A stretch of 64,000 nucleotides of DNA. Origin: Heloderma charlesbogerti. Taxonomy: Eukaryota > Chordata > Lepidosauria > Squamata > Helodermatidae. A program made the position numbers and the translations under genes. Within the stretch, counting starts at the first letter, position 1. Every line of letters starts with the position of its first letter. Below, one piece after another: positions 59,831-64,000 of this stretch. The DNA lies in contig JANEZZ010001863.1 in the NCBI GenBank assembly GCA_026122225.1, positions 248,001 through 312,000 of the forward strand, in the 5' to 3' direction. The notes under the pieces are model-generated. The model saw only the letters and a program-made list of their open reading frames with translations, was not told the DNA's origin and did not search any database.

Positions 59831-60588
59831 TTCTTGAATCCTGCAGTACCGTCTTCAGTCGCTTGCTTTCTTCCAACTGCTGGCAAGCAATTTTGCATTT
59901 TTATTTATTGATTTTCTTACTTAAAATATTTATATGCTGCAGTACAACCATATTCTTAGGGCAGCTTACAACAAAAAGAAAAAGATGCATATCTTAAGGG
60001 CGCAGATACATCTCTTACGGGCCCAGCAGGACCTCCCCCACAAGGGCAGAGACGCAGGGCCACTGCAGAGGTCCTCCGGCACCAAAAGCACAAACTGCCC
60101 TGGCTGTCCCACCCAGGAGTGCTCCACAGATGGCAAGGAGGCATTCTGGGGGCAGATCGGAAGATGCTTGGATCCCCCAGAGCCCCGTGTTCCACAGAGA
60201 TACCCCTGAAATCGAACCAATGGGTGGGGAACGGTGAGAAAAAGGGGAGGGAAAGTACATAGCTGCCCTCCCACTTTGCACCCTGGTGGTTCCTCTGCCA
60301 TGGATCCCCCCCCCCCGGCCAACCTCCCTTGGACTGCTCTGGCCACCACAGCCCAGCAGGGGCGGTCTGTCTGTGCAGGCAAACTGGGCAGTCGCCTAGG
60401 GTGCCACATTCGAGGGGAAAAAATACAATTTTTTTTGTGACCTGAAAGGTCACAGCCTCAGGAAAAGGGCCCGCAAACTTCCGTGAAGGAGCAATCTCAA
60501 TAGCAGGAATCGCTCAATCGCTCAGTGTGAAGGAGCCCCCTGTCCCACTTTGCCCAGCAGAGGTGCCCAGAGAAGGTCCCAGAAGAAG
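59831..60588. other. Mixed relics, no gene recognised
   Basis: 59,900-59,990 looks like a reversed LINE tail (ATTTATATGCTGCAGTACAA, AGGGCAGCTTACAACAAAAA). 60,356-60,420 (CAGGGGCGGTCTGTCTGTGC, GTCGCCTAGGGTGCCACATT) is a DNA-element terminus. 60,425-60,540 weakly matches the repeat at 1.0-1.15 kb. Frames of up to 165 codons on the minus strand are not recognisable. Confidence 0.45.
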
Positions 60589-60810
60589 GTTTAAGGTTCG
60601 GGTTGGTGCGTATGGAGACAGGTCATCCTTCAGGTCCCCCTGGTCCCAAGTCAGGAAGGGGTTTAAAGGTCAAAACCAGCAGTTTAAAATGTTAATTGAT
60701 TGCATTTTTAAAAAATCCATCTCTTCTCCAAAGTACTCAGGGCAATATACATGGAAGAACTATGTCTCTTGCCCCACGCAATTTGAAAGAAGGATGATCA
60801 CCCGCTTCTG
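60589..60810 (-). mobile_element. L2-type LINE fragment (reverse)
   Basis: GGAGACAGGTCATCCTTCAG, GTCCCCCTGGTCCCAAGTCA and TTTAAAGGTCAAAACCAGCA are reversed L2 C-terminal codons, the same segment as at the window's right edge. Confidence 0.55.
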
Positions 60811-60881
60811 AAGTCTTCCTAAAATTTCCTGCATTCACACAGAAGCACAGGTGGAGACTATGCTATCATCAGTGCCACAAA

Positions 60882-63480
60882 ACATAGAATCATAGAACAA
60901 TAGAATAGTAGGGTTGGAAGGGGCCTACAAGGCCATCGAGTCCAACCCCCTGCTCAGTGCAGGAATCCAAGTCAGAGCATCCCTGACAGATGGCTGTTCA
61001 GCCTCATCTTGAACGCCTCCAGTGTGGGAGAGGCCACCACCTCCCTAGGTCATTGGTTCCATTGTCGTATTGCTCTAACAGTCAGGACGTTTTTACTGAT
61101 GTTCAGCCGGAACCTGGCTTCCTGTAACTTCAGCCCATTATTCCGTGTCCTGCACTCTGGGATGATCGAGAAGACATCCTGGCCTTCATCTCTTTGACAA
61201 CCTTTCAAGTACTTGAAGAGTGCTATCCTATCTCCCCTCAGTCTTCTCTTCTCAAAGCTAAACATGCCCAGTTCTTTCAGTCTCTCTTCATAGGGCTTTG
61301 TTTCCAGTCCCCTGATCATCTTTGTTGCCCTCCTCTGAACCCTCTACAGTTTTTCTGCATCCTTCTTAAAGTGTGGTGCCCAGAACTAGACACAGTACTC
61401 CAGATGAGGCCTAACCAGTGCTGAGTAGAGGGGAACCAGTACTTGCCAGGATTTGGAAGCTATGCTTCTATTAATGCCGCCCAAAAGAGCATTGGCCCTT
61501 TTTGCAGCCACATCATATGGTTGGCTCATATTCAGCTTGTGATCGACAACAATTCCAAGATACTTCTCGCTTGTAGTGTGGTTGAGCCATGTATCCCCCA
61601 TCTTCTAACTGTGCATTTGGTTTCTTTTTCCTAGATGCAGAACTTGGCATTTATCCCTATTCAATGTCATTCTGTTGTTTTCTGCCCAGCGCTCCAGTCT
61701 ATCAAGATAACTTTGAATTTTGTTTCTGTCTTCCAAAGTGTTAGCTATCCCTCCAAATTTTGTGTCATCTGCAAATTTGATACGCATTCCCTGCACCTCC
61801 TCCTCCAAGTCATTAATACAAATGTTGAAGACCACTGGGCCCAGGACTGAGCCCTGCAGTACCTCCACTCGTTACCTCTCCCCAGTTTGAGAAGATCCCA
61901 TTGATAAGCACTCTTTGAGTCCGATTCTGTAGCCAACTGTGGATCCACTGGATTGTTGTTTCATCTAGCCCACTTTGAGCTAGTTTGCTCATCAGGATAT
62001 CATGGGGCACTTTGTCAAAAGCTTTGCTGAAGTCGAGGTATATGATGTCTACAGCATTCCCACGGTCTACAAGGGAGGTGACTTGATCAAAAAATGAGAT
62101 CAGATTCGTCTGGCAGGATTTGTTCTTGACAAATCCATGTTGGTTTTGAGTAATCACGGCATTGTTTTCAAGGTGCTTCCAGATGGATTGCTTTATCATC
62201 TGCTTGAGAATTTTCCCAGGGATTCATGCCAGACTGACTGGTCTGTAGTTCCTCCTTTTTACCCTTTTTGAAGATAGGGACCACATTAGCCCTCCTCCAG
62301 TCATCTGACACTTCACCCATCCTCCATGATTGCTCAAAGACAGTTCTGAGAGCTTCTGCTTGTTCCTTTATTACTCTAGGGTGCAGTTCATCTGGCCCTG
62401 GAGATTTGAACTCATTCAAAGTAATTAGGTGTTCCTTGACCATATGCCTATCGATCTCAAGCTGCAATCCTGCCCCTTCAGCCTGTACTTCGCCTTTGCC
62501 TGGGGGGTCATAGACCCTCTTTTGGGAGAAGACTGAGCCAAAGTAGGAATTGAGCACCTCTGCCTTTTCTTTGTCATCTGTTATCGTTTTGCCATCCTTA
62601 TTTAATAGCTGAACAACCATTTCTTTCCTCTGCCTTTTACTATGCACGTAGCTGAAGAAAGCCTTTTTGTTGTTTTTAGCATCCCTTGCTAACCTCAGCT
62701 CATTCTCAGCTTTAGTCTTCCTGACGCCATCCCTGCAATTCTGTGCTACTTGCCTGTACTCTTCCTTTGTTACTTGGCCTTCTTTCCACTTCCTATATGT
62801 GTCCTTTTTTGTTTTCAGGTCGTCCCTAAGCTTTTTGTGAAGCCACATTGGCTTCTTCTGTTGTCTTCCACCTTTTCCTCTTGTTGGAATTGTTTGTAAT
62901 TGTGCCTTGAGAATTTCCTTTTTTAAAAGCTCCCACCCATCTTGGACTCCTTTTCTCGTTAGCGTTGCTTGCCATGGGACCTTACTGATCATTGTTCTGA
63001 GTTATTAAAATCAGCTTTCCTAAAATCCAGGGTACACATTTGACTACACTTGGCTTTTGCTTCCCTTAGAACCAAGAACTCAAGTACAACATGGTCTCTT
63101 TCCCCCAGAGTTCCTGTAACTGCTACTTTATCCACTAAGTCATCTCTGTTGGTTAGGATCAAGTCAAGGATAGCCGATCCTCTAGTTCCTTCCTCTACTT
63201 TCTGTAGGAGGAAGTTATCCGCCACACAAGTCAGGAATTTCCTGGAGGGGCCATGTTTTGCAGAATTTGTCTCCCAACAAATATCGGGGAAATTGAAGTC
63301 CCCCATTACTACTACATCATGCTTCCTTAAAACATTGGCTATTTGCTTTTCAAAAGTTTCATCCTCGTCTTCTCCTTGATTGGGTGGCTGGTCATTTCTA
63401 ATAATTTCTAACATGATTAGAAATGCAGACCAGGCAAGATGATGCACGTCCTTGGATCCTCTAGTCTTTGAAAATCCAAA
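60882..63480 (-). mobile_element. CR1 LINE, 2.6 kb, 5'-truncated (reverse)
   Basis: The 3' end CATAGAATCATAGAACAATA begins at 60,884. The element extends through the C-terminus, RT and linker to part of the endonuclease near 63,410-63,480. It is the longest CR1 here and the reference for the other fragments. Confidence 0.92.
61050..63440 (-). pseudogene. CR1 ORF2: endonuclease end, linker, reverse transcriptase, C-terminus
   Basis: From the 5' side: the endonuclease second half (63,440-62,989; [48 protein letters not shown]); a basic linker (62,992-62,250; KPMWLHKKLRDDLKTKKDTY, SYVHSKRQRKEMVVQLLNKD, SPGPDELHPRVIKEQAEALR, WRRANVVPIFKKGK); RT palm (62,199-61,813; IIYLDFSKAFDKVPHDILMS, TIQWIHSWLQNRTQRVLING); RT core (61,868-61,605; QGSVLGPVVFNICINDLEEE with FADDTKFGGIAN as catalytic box at about 61,758-61,777); thumb (61,601-61,386; YLGIVVDHKLNMSQPYDVAA); and C-terminus (61,319-61,050; [20 protein letters not shown]). 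At least five frame breaks separate these parts. The RT Asp and FADD residues are intact but the gene cannot be translated as one protein. Confidence 0.9.
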
Positions 63481-63528
63481 TCCATAAGCTTTCAAGTTAC
63501 ACAGGACACTTCTTCAGGCTTCGGAGCT
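63481..63528 (-). repeat. Short remnant of a widespread amniote repeat
   Basis: Read in reverse, CCTGAAGAAGTGTCCTGTGT and AACTTGAAAGCTTATGGATT is a motif seen in many amniote interspersed repeats. It is fused to the 5' edge of the CR1 copy. Confidence 0.45.
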
Positions 63529-64000
63529 CATTTATTTATTTATTTATTTATTTATTTATTTCTATACCACCCAATAGCCGAAGCTCTCTGGGTGGTTCAC
63601 AAAAATTAAAACCAAATAGCACACAATAAAACAATATAAAATATATAGAACATCAAAACCACAATATAACAATGCAACCACAATAAAACCTGGCAGCAGT
63701 GCAGGAATTTGAAATGCAGATTTAAAGCAGTAAAGCTAAAAGTCTAGAAAGCTAAAATGCTAAAATGCATGGGGAAATAAAAAGGTCTTCATCTGGCGTC
63801 GAAAGGAATACAATGTAGGTGCTAGGCAAACCTCACTAGGGAGTTCATCCCATATATTTTCAGCTGGGGTGCCACAGCAGAAAAAGACCTCCTCCTAGTA
63901 GCCACCCGCCTCACTTCCTTTGGCAGGGGCTCACGGAGAAGGGCCGCTGACGATGACCTTAAGGTCCGGGCAGGCACATATAGGAGGAGGTGATCCTTCA
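63529..64000 (-). mobile_element. L2-type LINE 3' end (reverse), runs off the window
   Basis: (TTTA)n at 63,530-63,562, CTATACCACCCAATAGCCGA, AGCTCTCTGGGTGGTTCACA, an AT-rich UTR, then GTCTTCATCTGGCGTCGAAA, GGGTGCCACAGCAGAAAAAG and AGGAGGAGGTGATCCTTCA. The coding end continues beyond 64,000. Confidence 0.75.

Noticed and set aside
59956..60453. 165-codon minus-strand gene
   Set aside because: Overlapping open frames in three phases and a DNA-element terminus within it point to composition, not coding.

Overview
This is vertebrate nuclear DNA, most likely from a squamate reptile (lizard or snake). The window is crowded with reptile-type transposons and holds no confident, intact host gene. 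The squamate call is an inference from the combination of BovB (RTE) LINE 3' ends, L2- and CR1-type LINEs, Sauria-SINE-like tRNA SINEs, a 5S rRNA/CR1 chimeric SINE and dense families of foldback DNA elements. No bacterial operon, CRISPR array, phage or ribosomal operon is present.

Layout. 0-9 kb: 5S-SINE fragment, a 590-bp hAT-like MITE with an exact 8-bp target duplication, L2/CR1/MIR relics and the first TWA-flanked MITE. 9.2-11.1 kb: 5'-truncated minus-strand L2 with most of its reverse transcriptase. 11-24 kb: nested SINEs, hAT-like foldbacks, a second 5S-SINE, a BovB 3' end (20.98-21.59 kb) and a CR1 tail inserted into the terminal repeat of a MITE. 24.0-26.8 kb: plus-strand L2 copy B with a long open RT frame. 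28-38 kb: several TWA-flanked MITEs, L2 tails, a SINE nested in a MIR relic, and a comparatively repeat-poor island at 30.6-33.1 kb. 39.6-43.26 kb: a long L2 copy (C) with a tandem-repeat 5' UTR, endonuclease and reverse transcriptase, broken by one visible 1-bp deletion. 43.3-49.4 kb: a decayed PIF/Harbinger locus with a plus-strand Myb/SANT-like gene facing a minus-strand Myb/SANT-like gene and a minus-strand HARBI1-like DDE nuclease gene, the last split by a CR1 insertion. 50-64 kb: CR1 copies at 56.4-57.9 and 60.9-63.5 kb, a second BovB end, an L1-like C-terminus, several 187-bp hAT foldbacks, and at 58.77-59.28 kb a stretch that could be the decayed last exon of a single-pass membrane protein.

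How it fits together. The LINEs supply retrotransposition machinery (APE-type endonuclease, RT) and SINEs carry tRNA-like or 5S-like heads, some with LINE-like tails. The Harbinger locus encodes the two protein types needed for PIF/Harbinger transposition (DDE nuclease and Myb-like partner). At least nine short elements share termini close to GGGTGCAATCCTATG, and most have TAA or TTA at both ends, the target-site signature of PIF/Harbinger transposons, so they may have been mobilised by such an enzyme. Boundaries come from reading the sequence by eye; family names are by recognition, not database search.
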